The notes below the pieces were generated by a model that saw nothing but the letters and a program-made list of their open reading frames with translations, was not told the DNA's origin and made no database searches. DNA of 64,000 nt from Deltaproteobacteria bacterium (GTDB taxonomy: Bacteria; Desulfobacterota; Desulfobulbia; Desulfobulbales; Desulfurivibrionaceae), in NCBI GenBank assembly GCA_021802775.1, contig JAJZRJ010000005.1, positions 34,887-98,886 of the forward strand. The letters are read 5' to 3'. A program made the translations under genes and the position numbers. This document shows positions 1 to 9,374 of this stretch, in pieces (position 1 is the stretch's first letter; every line of letters begins with the position of its first letter).

Positions 1-116
1 CCCAAAAGGGCGATCATCTGCGCCAGTTCCTTATCATTCCACCCTTGGGTTCCGTCCTGAAAATCCTCGAACACCCCCATCAGACGGATGATGTTATTTT
101 CAGCCCTCCCCCCCAT
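1..116 (-). CDS. 5' end of an unrecognised gene running off the left edge
   Basis: An open frame begins with ATG at 116 and runs off the window after 38 codons. It overlaps the last codons of the chemoreceptor gene by 17 bases, as in translationally coupled gene pairs. The visible residues ([19 protein letters not shown]...) are hydrophilic, with a helix-rich look and a W-x-x-K-E-L-A stretch that would suit the first helices of a winged-helix or IclR-like DNA-binding domain, but this is too short to classify. No function is assigned. The start is uncertain because it lies inside the upstream gene. Confidence 0.4.
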   Translation of the reverse strand, partial: MGGRAENNIIRLMGVFEDFQDGTQGWNDKELAQMIALL

Positions 117-1635
117 TACCGCGGGCCAGACCCTTTTTCGGGGCGGCGAGAAGGGCCTTGCCGGCCAGGGCCGGGATGACAAAGGGGCGTTTCAATTCCC
201 TCGCCTCGGGCCGTGGTTTTCCCGCGCCGTCCGCGCCATCGACCATTTTGAGCAGATCGGACACCGAATGCTTCATCATCTCGGACTGGGCGGAGAGCTC
301 TTCGGACGCGGCAGCGGATTCCTCGGACGCGGCGGCGTTGCCCTGGGTCACCCGGTCGATCTCGTGAATGGCCCTGGTGACCTGGCTGATGGCCTCGGCC
401 TGCTGGCTTGCCGCGCTGGCAATCTCGGTGATGATGGTGCCGATGCGGGTGGTGGATTCCGCGGCGACGTTGAAGGATTCGCTGGTTTCCCTGACCAGGG
501 CGCTGCCGGTGTTGACCTTGTGCACCGTGCCCTCGATGAGCTGCGAGGTGTTCTTGGCCGCCTCCGCTGCCCGCATGGCGAGGTTCCGCACCTCGTCGGC
601 CACCACCGCGAAACCGGCCCCGGCCTCCCCGGCCCTGGCCGCCTCCACCGCGGCATTGAGCGCCAGCAGATTGGTCTGGAAGGCGATCTCGTCGATGGTT
701 TTCACGATCTTCTGGGTCTCGGCGCTGGCCGCCGAGATCTCCTCCATGGAGGTGGTGAGCCTCTTCATCGACTCGTCCGCGCTCAGGATCACGGTGTTGG
801 CCTCCTGCATCAGGGCATCGGCCCGCCGGGCATTCTCCGCGTCCTGCATGATCATGGCGCCCACCTCTTCCAGGGAGGCCGAGGTTTCCTCCACGGCGGC
901 GGCCTGCTGGGAGGCGCCTTCGGCCAATGACTGGCTGGAGGAAGAGACCTCGCCGGCCGCAGCCGACACCTGATCCGCTCCCTCGCCCATCTCCTGCGAA
1001 ACGCTCCGCAGCGGGGTCACAATCCCCCTGACGATGAAAAAGGCGATCACCACGCCACAGATAATGGCGACAAAGGCAATAATGCTGGCCGATACCTTGA
1101 TCCCCATGGCCGTCGCCAGCATGTGCTCGTCGGTCATGATATTCTGCTGGCGGGCCTCGCGAATCTTGGCCAGCAACGCCTGAACATCATGCAGGGCGGG
1201 GATGGTCTGGCTCAGATAGATGGTCCTGGCCTGTTCCTTTTCCTGGCCCTTGATGGCCACGGCCGATTCATGCAGCTTCTTATGGGGCTCCTCGATTTGC
1301 GCGAGCAACGGCTTGATTGCCGGGATCAATGCCTCGGCATGGCTGCGCCCCTTGCCGTAATACCATTTGCCAAAGCCGCACTTGTGGTAGTCGGTTTCTA
1401 CCTCCAGTTCATGGACCTGATCGTCCACCAGGAAACCACTCACCTTGGCGGCCCAGTTGAGATGATCCACCTCGCGCTGGGCGAGTTCGGCATTGAGCTT
1501 GTTCCCCTCGATCACCTTGTCGGCGTCGCCAACGATCCTGCCGACGCCGATGAAATTGAGCAGCGCCAAAAGAGAGAGCAACCCCAACACCACCCCGAAA
1601 CCCGCGGCAATCTTGTTACCAATCGTTCGAAACAT
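100..1635 (-). CDS. Methyl-accepting chemotaxis protein with CZB-like sensor domain
   Basis: Chemoreceptor of 511 residues that should signal to CheA/CheW. A membrane helix lies at about residues 10-32 and a second at 180-203, followed by a HAMP-like linker and the conserved MCP signalling hairpin at about 305-365 ([20 protein letters not shown], then [14 protein letters not shown]). The segment between the two helices, about 50-125, looks like a CZB (chemoreceptor zinc-binding) domain: H58 before L-N-W, C86 in K-C-G-F-G-K-W, then H118 and H122 in P-H-K-K-L-H. CZB domains are usually cytoplasmic, so a periplasmic placement is unusual. A GGAGGGG ribosome site sits just before the ATG. The ligand could be zinc or a zinc-ligand oxidant such as hypochlorite, as known for other CZB receptors. 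That is inference. Confidence 0.93.
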   Translation of the reverse strand: MFRTIGNKIAAGFGVVLGLLSLLALLNFIGVGRIVGDADKVIEGNKLNAELAQREVDHLNWAAKVSGFLVDDQVHELEVETDYHKCGFGKWYYGKGRSHAEALIPAIKPLLAQIEEPHKKLHESAVAIKGQEKEQARTIYLSQTIPALHDVQALLAKIREARQQNIMTDEHMLATAMGIKVSASIIAFVAIICGVVIAFFIVRGIVTPLRSVSQEMGEGADQVSAAAGEVSSSSQSLAEGASQQAAAVEETSASLEEVGAMIMQDAENARRADALMQEANTVILSADESMKRLTTSMEEISAASAETQKIVKTIDEIAFQTNLLALNAAVEAARAGEAGAGFAVVADEVRNLAMRAAEAAKNTSQLIEGTVHKVNTGSALVRETSESFNVAAESTTRIGTIITEIASAASQQAEAISQVTRAIHEIDRVTQGNAAASEESAAASEELSAQSEMMKHSVSDLLKMVDGADGAGKPRPEARELKRPFVIPALAGKALLAAPKKGLARGNGGEG

Positions 1636-1794
1636 TGCCCCTCCAAAGTATCAACTCTAAAAGTATGAACTCTATCTGTCTGTTTATAAAAAAACAAAGG
1701 CAGCGTACGATCCTACGCCGGCCCGCCGGGGCGGCTTTACTGCCGCGGTTCCTTCTTCTATCATCATCGCCTGGCGGCAGCAATAAAAAAACTC

Positions 1795-1990
1795 ATGGCG
1801 TTGCGTCGAGCACCTCCCCGTACGGCCCGCCCGGGCCAACTCACTGTAGACGGCGACATGCCCGCCAAGCCCTTGGACGATACCATGCACCACGGACAAT
1901 CCCGGGCCGGTGCCTTCCCCTTTTGCCTTGGTGGTGAAACAGAGGAGCGAGAAATTCCGGGGCAATGCCGTTGCCGGTGTCGCTGCCGGC
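1795..1990 (-). pseudogene. Decayed histidine-kinase ATPase-domain fragment
   Basis: The antisense strand holds the end of a sensor kinase catalytic domain split over two frames. One frame reads [15 protein letters not shown] (the G1 box, about 1981-1937). The next frame continues with [20 protein letters not shown] and then a [17 protein letters not shown] stretch (the G2 box and end of the ATPase fold, about 1938-1820). A single frameshift near 1938 separates them. No H-box or dimerisation domain is found upstream, and the reading fades into unrelated residues downstream. A short open frame with a GAGGG ribosome site and ATG at 2239 leads into it but matches no kinase sequence. The rest of the 1636-2409 gap shows nothing recognisable. 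Confidence 0.75.
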
Positions 1991-2409
1991 AAGATCTTGC
2001 CGGCTACTAAAAAACCACCGATGCAAAGCAGATCCGGGCTTTTCCGCGGCGCCTCCCGGAGCTTTCCTGACAAGTAATGCCCCTGAAGAACTGGAGCAAA
2101 CGGGCAGATGCCCTGCCCCTTCGTCGCTGAACAGCTCTTCGAGTTGCCGGATCTCCTTCTTCGCCTCGATCTCCGGCGGCAGCCGCCCGGCAGGCAACAG
2201 GATGGCGAGTCTGGTCTTGGGGGTGATCGGTTCAGTCATTTTTCCCTCTTCACGCAGTGCAGGGAAGCGGGACACCACCGCGCAAGCCGCGTGACAGACC
2301 AAAAAAATGCGCGGCCTGCGGTTCTTTTCCCTTTTGTTTTCCAATTTTTTCCTGTATCAATCTTCACAGGAACGACGGGAACAGCGAGGAGACAGGCAAG
2401 GAGATCAGC

Positions 2410-2829
2410 ATGGGAAGCCACACCAGACCGTACAACGACAAAAACGCCGGCGCCATCGACCGCAAGCGCCAACGCGAACGGCAGATGATGCTCCAGGCGC
2501 TTTACAAAAATACCCAGGAACTGGCCACCAAGCTGGTACAGCGGCTCATGGACAAACACATCATCGAGACCACCTCCAGCGATGCCATCCGCGAGGCGTT
2601 CATCACCCTCTTCCAGAAGCTGCCCGAGATGGACGAATTCGACATGCAGTACAAGACCGCTCCCCTGCGGAGCCTGGTGGTGGACCCCAATTTCGTCAGC
2701 ATCTATGTCACCCAGTACATCGCCGAGGACCTCATCGAGCACGACAAGATCCAGGATGTTTTCGGCGACGATCTGGAGATTTACCGCGCCGTGGATTCGG
2801 TGCTCGGCGCCATCCGCCCGCCTCAGTAA
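2410..2829 (+). CDS. Conserved-looking hypothetical protein, function unknown
   Basis: A 139-residue soluble, helical-looking protein with no signal peptide or membrane helix and no motif I recognise. The ATG at 2410 is chosen because AAGGAG lies a few bases upstream (2398-2403) and an AT-richer stretch that could hold a promoter precedes it (2325-2360). The N-terminus is basic (RKRQRERQ), and the middle and C-terminal parts are acidic (DDLEIYRAVDS). It converges with speA and shares a hairpin with it. Codon use and the clean frame suggest a real gene; the longer upstream extension of the frame lies in non-coding sequence. Confidence 0.75.
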   Translation: MGSHTRPYNDKNAGAIDRKRQRERQMMLQALYKNTQELATKLVQRLMDKHIIETTSSDAIREAFITLFQKLPEMDEFDMQYKTAPLRSLVVDPNFVSIYVTQYIAEDLIEHDKIQDVFGDDLEIYRAVDSVLGAIRPPQ

Positions 2830-2833
2830 CTGC

Positions 2834-2870
2834 CGGGCCCGATCCGTTGCCTCCTGTCTGATCGGGCCGA
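2834..2870. terminator. Hairpin between convergent genes (possible bidirectional terminator)
   Basis: GGCCCGATC (2836-2844) and GATCGGGCC (2860-2868) form a perfect nine-base stem between the stop codons of the unknown gene and speA, which converge here. There is no long T-run on either strand, so it may instead be a processing or blocking structure. Confidence 0.5.
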
Positions 2871-2876
2871 AACCCC

Positions 2877-4796
2877 TTACAAATCCAGATAGGTATACCG
2901 CTTCAGCCCCTTGGTATACTCGCTGAGAAGCCGCATGCCCTCGTTGGGCCGCAGCCGGTCTTCCTTGATCGCCTGATCGAACTGCCGCTTCATCTTGCGG
3001 GCCAGGTCGTGCTCGCTGTACTGCACCAGAGCCAGCACCTTCTCCATGGTGGTACCCTCGATGGTCTCCTCGATGTAGTAGCCCGAATCCTCGTCCTCGT
3101 CGAGGAACACGTGCGCCTCGTTCACCCGGCCGAAGAGGTTGTGGATGTCGCCCATGATGTCCTGATAGGCACCGGTGAGGAAGACCCCCAGATAGTACGG
3201 CTTGCCATTGAGGTCGTGCAGCGGCAGGGTGTCCACCCCCTCCTCGTAGAGGTTGATGAACTTGGAGACCACGCCGTCGGAATCGCAGGTGATGTCGGCG
3301 AGCGTGCCGCGCCGCTTGGGCTCCTCGTGCAGCCGGTGGAGCGGCATGATCGGGAAGAGCTGGCCAAAGCCCCAATGGTCGAGCAATGACTGGAAAACAC
3401 TGAAGTTGCAGAGGTACTGGTCGGAGAACTTGCTCTGCAATTCGATGATCTCGTCCGGGATGTACTCGGCGTCCTGATAGGCCTGGAGCACCTTTTCGCT
3501 AATGAGCCAGAAAAGCCGCTCCACCTCGGCCTTGACATCAAGGTCGATCAGCCCCAGCTCGAAGCGGGTCTGCGCCTCGGTCTTGTACTGCTGGGCGTCG
3601 TGCAGCGCCTCGAGCGGGTTATCCGGATTGATGTGTTTGTAGCTGTACCACGCCTCGTCCACCAGCTTGTGCTTGAGCACCGGTTTTTTCGGCTTCTCCT
3701 CCAGCACCGCCTTCTTGACGTTGCCGAAGGTCTCCACCACCAGCACCGAGTGGTGGGCCACCAGGGCGCGGCCAGATTCGGTCACCACCACCGGATGCGC
3801 CACCCCCTGGGAATCGCAGACATCCATGACGTTATAGATGATGTCGCGGGCGTACTCGTTGAGCGAGTAGTTGATCGAGGAGTGGAAGGTGGTGCGGCTG
3901 CCGTCGTAGTCCACGCCCAGGCCGCCACCCACGTCGAGATATCCCAGCTCGTGGCCCAGCTTCTGAAGCTTGGCGTAGAACATGGCGCCTTCGCGCACTG
4001 CCTTCTTGATCGTCTGGATGTCGGGGATCTGCGAGCCCACGTGGAAGTGGACCAGTTTCAGGGCATGGGGCAACTCTGCTTCCATAAGCAGCCGCGAGGC
4101 TTCGAGCAGATCGCGGGTGTTCAGACCAAACTTGGCGTCTTCGCCACCGCTCTTCTCCCACTTGCCCTTGCCGCCCGAGACGAGCCGCACCCGCAGCCCG
4201 ATGTAGGGCTCCACCTTCATCTTCTTGGCCGTCGCGACGATCTGGACGATCTCCTCGACCTTTTCCGCCACCAGGATGATCTTCTTGCCGAGCTTGCGGC
4301 CGATGAGCGCCGTCTTGATGAAGTGGTGATCCTTATAGCCGTTGCAGATGATCAGGCTCTCCGGGTCTTCATGGAAGGCGAGCGCGGCATGGAGTTCCGA
4401 TTTGGAACCAACCTCCAGGCCGTGATGATAGGGACGGCCGGCATCGAGAATCTCCTCCACCACCTCGCGGAGTTGATTCACCTTGACCGGATAGACGCCA
4501 CGATAGGTGTTTTTGTAGTCCGCCTCGGCCATGGCCTCGTGAAAGGCCCGGTTGATGCGCTCCACCCGGTTGCGCAGCAGGTCCTGGAAGCGGATGAGCA
4601 TGGGAAAATGCAATCCCTGATCCAGGGCCTCGTTGATCACATCGACAATGGCGATGGCCCCGCCCTCTTCCTTGAGAGGAGAAACGGTCACCTCGCCCTT
4701 GCCGCTGATGTCGAAATAGCGCAGCCCCCAGCGGGTAATTCCGTAAAGCTCCTTGGCCTGTTCGATGTCCCAGGCAGTCTTTTCCGGCTTCTCCAC
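2877..4796 (-). CDS. speA: Biosynthetic arginine decarboxylase (SpeA)
   Basis: PLP-dependent enzyme that converts arginine to agmatine, the first step of the agmatine route to putrescine. Its 639 residues match the usual length of the SpeA family. The N-terminal barrel carries the PLP lysine K105 in G-V-Y-P-V-K-V-N-Q; a glycine-rich phosphate-binding stretch (DVGGGLGVDYDG) follows, and the C-terminal sheet domain contains the C-D-S-D-G catalytic-cysteine motif. The start is GTG, with a GGGAG ribosome site upstream. It stands alone, divergent from the radical SAM gene, with no agmatine-metabolising gene next to it. No regulatory element is evident in the 4797-4981 gap. Confidence 0.97.
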   Translation of the reverse strand: MEKPEKTAWDIEQAKELYGITRWGLRYFDISGKGEVTVSPLKEEGGAIAIVDVINEALDQGLHFPMLIRFQDLLRNRVERINRAFHEAMAEADYKNTYRGVYPVKVNQLREVVEEILDAGRPYHHGLEVGSKSELHAALAFHEDPESLIICNGYKDHHFIKTALIGRKLGKKIILVAEKVEEIVQIVATAKKMKVEPYIGLRVRLVSGGKGKWEKSGGEDAKFGLNTRDLLEASRLLMEAELPHALKLVHFHVGSQIPDIQTIKKAVREGAMFYAKLQKLGHELGYLDVGGGLGVDYDGSRTTFHSSINYSLNEYARDIIYNVMDVCDSQGVAHPVVVTESGRALVAHHSVLVVETFGNVKKAVLEEKPKKPVLKHKLVDEAWYSYKHINPDNPLEALHDAQQYKTEAQTRFELGLIDLDVKAEVERLFWLISEKVLQAYQDAEYIPDEIIELQSKFSDQYLCNFSVFQSLLDHWGFGQLFPIMPLHRLHEEPKRRGTLADITCDSDGVVSKFINLYEEGVDTLPLHDLNGKPYYLGVFLTGAYQDIMGDIHNLFGRVNEAHVFLDEDEDSGYYIEETIEGTTMEKVLALVQYSEHDLARKMKRQFDQAIKEDRLRPNEGMRLLSEYTKGLKRYTYLDL

Positions 4797-4981
4797 GCGG
4801 CACTCTCCCTATCCAAGGTGGTGAAAAGAAGAGGGCAACATACAAAATTCCCCCAGAAATTCAACCCTTCTTTTTCGACGTGCTTTCATTAGGTTATAAC
4901 AGATTTTCCAGGCCAACCGGAAAAAGTGCCGCCGCCATCCCCTGGCTTGACCAGCGCCAATGGCTCTGCTAAACAGAAGCG

Positions 4982-6307
4982 ATGCAATCGCGCCATCCGA
5001 AACATACCCCCTGCCTGGTCTACGCCAACCATCAGGGCGAGATCAAGGAGTTCCCCGAACTCCTGCTGGCCGGCCGCAGCGGCCATGGTTTCTACCGACC
5101 GGAACTCGCCGACTGCATCCCGCTGCCCGAGGGCAGCGATCTTTTTGTCCTGCCCCAACGGCTGCCGGTGGGCATCCATCCCGTGACCAACGAGGCGATG
5201 CTCCTCGATCAGAGTCCGGACGACCCGGACGGCGGCATCCAGGCGGTGGCCGCCTTCCTGGCGCCGGCCCACACCGCCACCTTCTGGGCCGCCTACGAAA
5301 AGGCGCACGACGAGGCCCCGGCCCTGTCGCTTTTTGCCTATGCGGCAGTGGGCTGGCACGACGGCCGGTTCTGGGCCTGCGGCTTCCGCAGCGACAAGGA
5401 CCCCCGTCAGGAGGCCAACCGCTACGCCCCGCAGAGCATCACCAGCCGCACCAACAAGCAGCTGAAAACCCATCCCGCCAACCGGCTGATCCAGCACCTC
5501 GGCCACTGCTGTCTTACCTACCGCTGCCCGGCCGCGGTCAACTACTTCATGGGCAAGTGGGAGGCGCCGCTGCCCACCTCGCCGGTCTGCAACGCCCAGT
5601 GCGTCGGCTGCATCTCGCTTCAACCCTCGGGCTGCTGCGCCTCACCGCAGGAACGCATCGCTTTCGTGCCCACTCCGGCGGAAATCGCCGAAATCGCCGT
5701 GCCCCACCTCGAAAAAACCGGCCATGTGGCAAGCTTCGGTCAGGGCTGCGAGGGCGAGCCGCTCCTGCAAGCCAGGACCCTCGAGGCGGCCATCCGCCTG
5801 ATCCGCAAGGAAACGGGCATGGGCACGGTCAATCTCAACTCCAACGCCAGCCTGCCCGAGGCGGTGGAACGTCTTGCCCACGCCGGGCTTGATTCCATGC
5901 GGGTCAGCATGAACAGCGCCCGGCCGGATTACCACACCCGTTACTACCGGCCCAAAGGCTTTGATTTCGCCAGCGTCAAGGAATCGATCCGGGTGATGAA
6001 ACGCCACCGCCGCTTTGTCTCCCTCAACTACTTCATCCTGCCGGGCTTCACCGACGACCAGGCCGAGTTTGCCGCGCTCTGCGCCCTGATCGACGATTGC
6101 CGGCCCGACTTCATCCAGCTCCGCAACCTCAACATGGACGTGGACTGGTATCTGGCGGCGCTCGGCTTCCAGCCGGCCGGCGAGCCGCTGGGGCTCCGTG
6201 CCTGGCTCGCCACCCTCAAAAAACGCTTCCCGCAACTCCGATTCGGCTACTACAACCCGCCGTTGCGGCCGCCCACTCCCGCCAGGCCCACCCGCAGGCG
6301 CCGATGA
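4982..6307 (+). CDS. Radical SAM protein
   Basis: A 441-residue radical SAM enzyme with an unusually long N-terminal region (about 195 residues) before the cluster motif C203-x3-C207-x2-C210 (PVCNAQCVGC). A second cysteine pair follows at about 218-219, and Cys-rich stretches at 176-182 might bind another metal. Later segments resemble radical SAM barrel strands (GQGCEGEPLL for the glycine-rich SAM contact, then SLNYFILPGFTD). The end of the gene overlaps the start of the next gene by ATGA, so the two products are probably made together. The substrate is unknown. The pairing with a lipid-enzyme-like/phosphoesterase protein suggests an envelope or lipid role, but that is inference. Confidence 0.88.
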   Translation: MQSRHPKHTPCLVYANHQGEIKEFPELLLAGRSGHGFYRPELADCIPLPEGSDLFVLPQRLPVGIHPVTNEAMLLDQSPDDPDGGIQAVAAFLAPAHTATFWAAYEKAHDEAPALSLFAYAAVGWHDGRFWACGFRSDKDPRQEANRYAPQSITSRTNKQLKTHPANRLIQHLGHCCLTYRCPAAVNYFMGKWEAPLPTSPVCNAQCVGCISLQPSGCCASPQERIAFVPTPAEIAEIAVPHLEKTGHVASFGQGCEGEPLLQARTLEAAIRLIRKETGMGTVNLNSNASLPEAVERLAHAGLDSMRVSMNSARPDYHTRYYRPKGFDFASVKESIRVMKRHRRFVSLNYFILPGFTDDQAEFAALCALIDDCRPDFIQLRNLNMDVDWYLAALGFQPAGEPLGLRAWLATLKKRFPQLRFGYYNPPLRPPTPARPTRRRR

Positions 6308-7737
6308 TCGCCGGCCTCACCCTCTTCCTCTTCCTGCTCTGGGTCAACCTGCTGCCGCCTTTGGCCAGCCTGACCTTGGCCGACCGCTGGAACCAGCCGC
6401 TTGACTTCGGGCTGCGCCTGCCCGACGGCCAACGGCTCTTCGGCCCGCACAAAACGATACGCGGTGTGCTGGCGGCCCTCCTCGGCGGTACCCTGCTTTT
6501 TCCTCTGCTCGGCGTCACCTGGCCGGTGGCCGCCATGGCCAGTCTGCTGGTGGTGGCCGGCGACCTCATCTCAAGCTGTATCAAGCGACGGCTCCGCCAG
6601 CCGAGCGGTACCGCCCTCTTTGGTCTTGATCAATGCTTCGAGGCGCTGTTGCCCGCCCTCTACCTCGGCAGCCACCTCGGTCTGCCGGTCTGGGTGCGGA
6701 TTATCATCGGCGTCCTCTTCATACCACTGGCCCACGCAGGCGCCCTCTTCTGGAAGAAACTGCTCTTCCGGCCCGACATGCGCAACTACCCGCGCATCAT
6801 CCGCTCCACCGTCCGCCTCCACGAATGGCGCGCCTGCCACCAGCCGTTGGCCCGCTGGCATACCTGGTTCAATCTCTCTAATCTGCTCTACAACGAGGTC
6901 TTTCTCACCTTCTTCTTCAAGACCATCGGCCGCTATGAGCAAGGGATGGCCAATGCCCGCGAACTACGGCTGGAAAAAGTGACGTTTGACCTTACCGGTC
7001 TGCCGCCCGCCTTTGACGGCTTCCGCATCCTGCTGCTCACCGACCTCCACCTCGACGGGGTGCACGGCCTCACCGACGCCCTGATCGCCCAGGTCAAGGA
7101 ACTTGAGGCAGACCTCTGCCTCTTTGGCGGCGACCTGCGGATGAAGCACTATGGCCCTTTCGCCCCCTCGCTGCGGCGGCTCAAACGAGTGCTGCCCCAC
7201 ATCCGCAGCGACTATGGCATCTTCGGGATACTCGGCAACCACGATTGCATCGAGATGGTGCCGGACCTTGAGGAGGCCGGCATTCGCATGCTGATTAACG
7301 ACAGCCAGCCCTTGAAAAAAGAGGGGCAGACTCTCTGGCTCATTGGTCTCGATGACCCGCATTACTATCGGACCAACGACGAGGCCGCCGCCTTCCGCGC
7401 CGTGCCGGCGGGGGCCTTCACCATCCTGCTCGCCCATTCGCCCGAGGCATACCGGCAGGCAGCAAGCCATGGCGCCAGGCTCTACCTCTGCGGCCATACC
7501 CATGCCGGCCAGATCCGGCGGCCCGGCCACGGCCCGATCTACACCAACAGCCGCGCCCCGCGTTGCACCGCCGAAGGGCAATGGCAATGGCAGGGGATGG
7601 TCGGCTATACCAGCCGGGGGGTCGGCGCCTCCAGCGTGCCCCTGCGCTTCAACTGCCCCGGCGAAATCACCCTGATCACCCTGCGCAAAAACGAAAAGTG
7701 CCGGCCGCCCACGGCCTCCGGCACGATATCCGCGTGA
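6304..7737 (+). CDS. CarS-like (CDP-archaeol synthase family) domain fused to metallophosphoesterase
   Basis: A 477-residue two-domain protein. Residues 1-160 form a polytopic membrane domain with the motif order of the CarS/DUF46 family, which transfers CMP from CTP to lipid alcohols: H49-K-T at the first loop, then GD86-87 and S-C-I-K-R-R-L-x(4)-G, and L-D-Q around 108-110. Residues about 225-465 form a calcineurin-like phosphoesterase with all metal motifs: D247-x-H249, G-G-D277, G-N-H-D 311-314, H378 and G-H-T-H 397-400. The ATG at 6304 overlaps the upstream stop (ATGA). I infer a lipid-linked nucleotide or phosphate reaction at the membrane; the family match is clear but the joint function is not. 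Confidence 0.85.
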   Translation: MIAGLTLFLFLLWVNLLPPLASLTLADRWNQPLDFGLRLPDGQRLFGPHKTIRGVLAALLGGTLLFPLLGVTWPVAAMASLLVVAGDLISSCIKRRLRQPSGTALFGLDQCFEALLPALYLGSHLGLPVWVRIIIGVLFIPLAHAGALFWKKLLFRPDMRNYPRIIRSTVRLHEWRACHQPLARWHTWFNLSNLLYNEVFLTFFFKTIGRYEQGMANARELRLEKVTFDLTGLPPAFDGFRILLLTDLHLDGVHGLTDALIAQVKELEADLCLFGGDLRMKHYGPFAPSLRRLKRVLPHIRSDYGIFGILGNHDCIEMVPDLEEAGIRMLINDSQPLKKEGQTLWLIGLDDPHYYRTNDEAAAFRAVPAGAFTILLAHSPEAYRQAASHGARLYLCGHTHAGQIRRPGHGPIYTNSRAPRCTAEGQWQWQGMVGYTSRGVGASSVPLRFNCPGEITLITLRKNEKCRPPTASGTISA

Positions 7738-7937
7738 ATCGAACCACCCGGTTCTCCTTGGTCGCCAAGCTACCGGGAGGATGGGCGCTCCTTGAAACTG
7801 CTGGGGAAGTGCTGCGTGATATACGTCTTTGACAGGAAAGAGGATCGTGCCCCTGAAATTCCCTTGACCCTGGCCAGGGCGGGCGCGCCGTCCCTTTCGG
7901 CCGGCTGGCCGAAGGGGAATGACACGCCCTGCATCTC

Positions 7938-8831
7938 TTATTTTGTCACCTTGAGACCGAACATTCCCTGGAGCGCCGCCGGCAGGTCCGCCGGCAGGAC
8001 CACGGTCTTGGCATTGCCGGAAAGGCCCAGCTCCTGCAACGCGGCAATATACTTCTCGCCCAGCAGGTAGAGGGCGGGCAACTGCTCGCTGCCAATCCCC
8101 TGCTGCACCAGGGCCAGGGCATCCTTGGTGGCCTGCGCCAGGACGATCCGGGCCTCGGCCTCCCTGCGCGAGGCCTCCAGGCTGCCCTCTGCCTGCAGGA
8201 TGGCCTTCTGCTTCTGGCCTTCCGCCGTCAGGATCGCGGCCTGTTTCTCGCCCTCGGCCTCGGTGATGGCCGCCCTGCGAATCCGCTCGGCCGCGGCCTG
8301 GCGCTCCATGGAGGCCTGCATGGTGCTCGATGGCTTGATATCCTGAATCTCGATGCTCTTGACCGTCAACCCCCAATCCTCGAGGTCGTTGGCAATGGCC
8401 TGGATCAGCTTGATCTTGATCTGTTCCCGGGAGCTTAAGGCATCATCCAGATCCATCTGGCCGATGATGGCCCGCAGGTTGGTCATGATCAGATTGCGGG
8501 TGGCATGTTCGTAAAAATCGATGCCGAAAATGGCCTTGTGCGGGGTGTGAATGTTGATGAAGGCAATGGCATTGGTGATGATCACCGCATTGTCGCGGGT
8601 AATGACCTCCTGACTCGGAATATCCAGAGAGATATCCTTTCTGGTCACCCTGGCGGCAATGGTGTCGATATACGGAATGATCAGGTTCAGGCCCGGCGTC
8701 AGGGTTGTATGGTATTTGCCCAGCCGCATGATGACATACTCATACCCCTGCGGCACAATCTTGACCCCGTTGGCAATGGTCACAAACACCAGAACCAGAA
8801 TAGCCGAAACAATAATGAGACCCACATCCAT
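7938..8831 (-). CDS. SPFH/band-7 membrane protein (QmcA/paraslipin type)
   Basis: A 297-residue SPFH-domain protein with an N-terminal membrane anchor (about 3-23) and the band-7 core (VPQGYEYVIMRLGKYHTTLTPG, RKDISLDIPSQEVITRDN). A long charged coiled coil follows at about 175-245, rich in A/E/Q/R, and a hydrophobic C-terminal segment closes the protein. The ATG at 8831 follows GGAGGG; an in-frame ATG six codons earlier lacks such a site. It lies directly downstream of an NfeD-like gene, a partnership known for many bacteria, and probably forms oligomeric membrane microdomain scaffolds involved in protein quality control. Confidence 0.93.
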   Translation of the reverse strand: MDVGLIIVSAILVLVFVTIANGVKIVPQGYEYVIMRLGKYHTTLTPGLNLIIPYIDTIAARVTRKDISLDIPSQEVITRDNAVIITNAIAFINIHTPHKAIFGIDFYEHATRNLIMTNLRAIIGQMDLDDALSSREQIKIKLIQAIANDLEDWGLTVKSIEIQDIKPSSTMQASMERQAAAERIRRAAITEAEGEKQAAILTAEGQKQKAILQAEGSLEASRREAEARIVLAQATKDALALVQQGIGSEQLPALYLLGEKYIAALQELGLSGNAKTVVLPADLPAALQGMFGLKVTK

Positions 8832-8862
8832 GGTTTTTTCCCTCCGCAAAGATTGAACAGCG

Positions 8863-9327
8863 TTACCGCACTTTTTTCACTTTGTGCATCCGCTCTTCAT
8901 GGTCTGAAGAGAGCACCGCCACCACCCGGACCCGGTTGCCCGTTTCGATCGGTTCATCGGCCAGATACATCCAGGATTCATCGCCCAGCACCGGAACGGA
9001 AAAAACCACCCGGCCATGCTCTCCGGGAATCAATGCCTGGGTGGCGGCAATCCCGGTCTGGCCAATGGCTGCCTCTTCGTCTGCCTGCCGGGATTTTTTC
9101 CTCCGCGGCGCAAAAAAACGAAACCAGAAAAAGGTAAAGCCGATACTGGACACCGAAAAGACCAGCAATTGCCATTTGAGCGAAATTTCCGGGATCATGG
9201 CCAGCAGCAGGCCGGTCACCACGGCCCCCAGGCCGAACCAGAAAATAGTGAACGACGGCACCACCATTTCCATCAGCATCAGGAAAATTCCCAGAACAAT
9301 CCAATGCCACCAGAGGATACTTTCCAT
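8863..9327 (-). CDS. NfeD-like membrane protein
   Basis: A 154-residue short NfeD protein with membrane helices at about 5-25, 28-45 and 48-68, then a basic loop (RRKKSRQ) and a soluble OB-fold domain (IGQTGIAATQALIPGEHGRVVF ... GDESWMYLADEP ... GNRVRVV) in the C-terminal half. This is the standard layout of the protease-lacking NfeD class. The ATG at 9327 is chosen because the open frame upstream of it runs into the MITE-like repeat. It forms an operon with the SPFH gene 31 bases downstream and is expected to bind it. Confidence 0.92.
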   Translation of the reverse strand: MESILWWHWIVLGIFLMLMEMVVPSFTIFWFGLGAVVTGLLLAMIPEISLKWQLLVFSVSSIGFTFFWFRFFAPRRKKSRQADEEAAIGQTGIAATQALIPGEHGRVVFSVPVLGDESWMYLADEPIETGNRVRVVAVLSSDHEERMHKVKKVR

Positions 9328-9374
9328 TGCCCTTCCTTCTCTTGAATCGTGGGGATTTTGAGCCGTTTGCGGTT

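Noticed and set aside
1636..2409. A complete gene starting at 2344 or 2239 on the minus strand
   Set aside because: Only the kinase-like end of the frame has recognisable homology and it breaks frame, so the region is treated as decayed.
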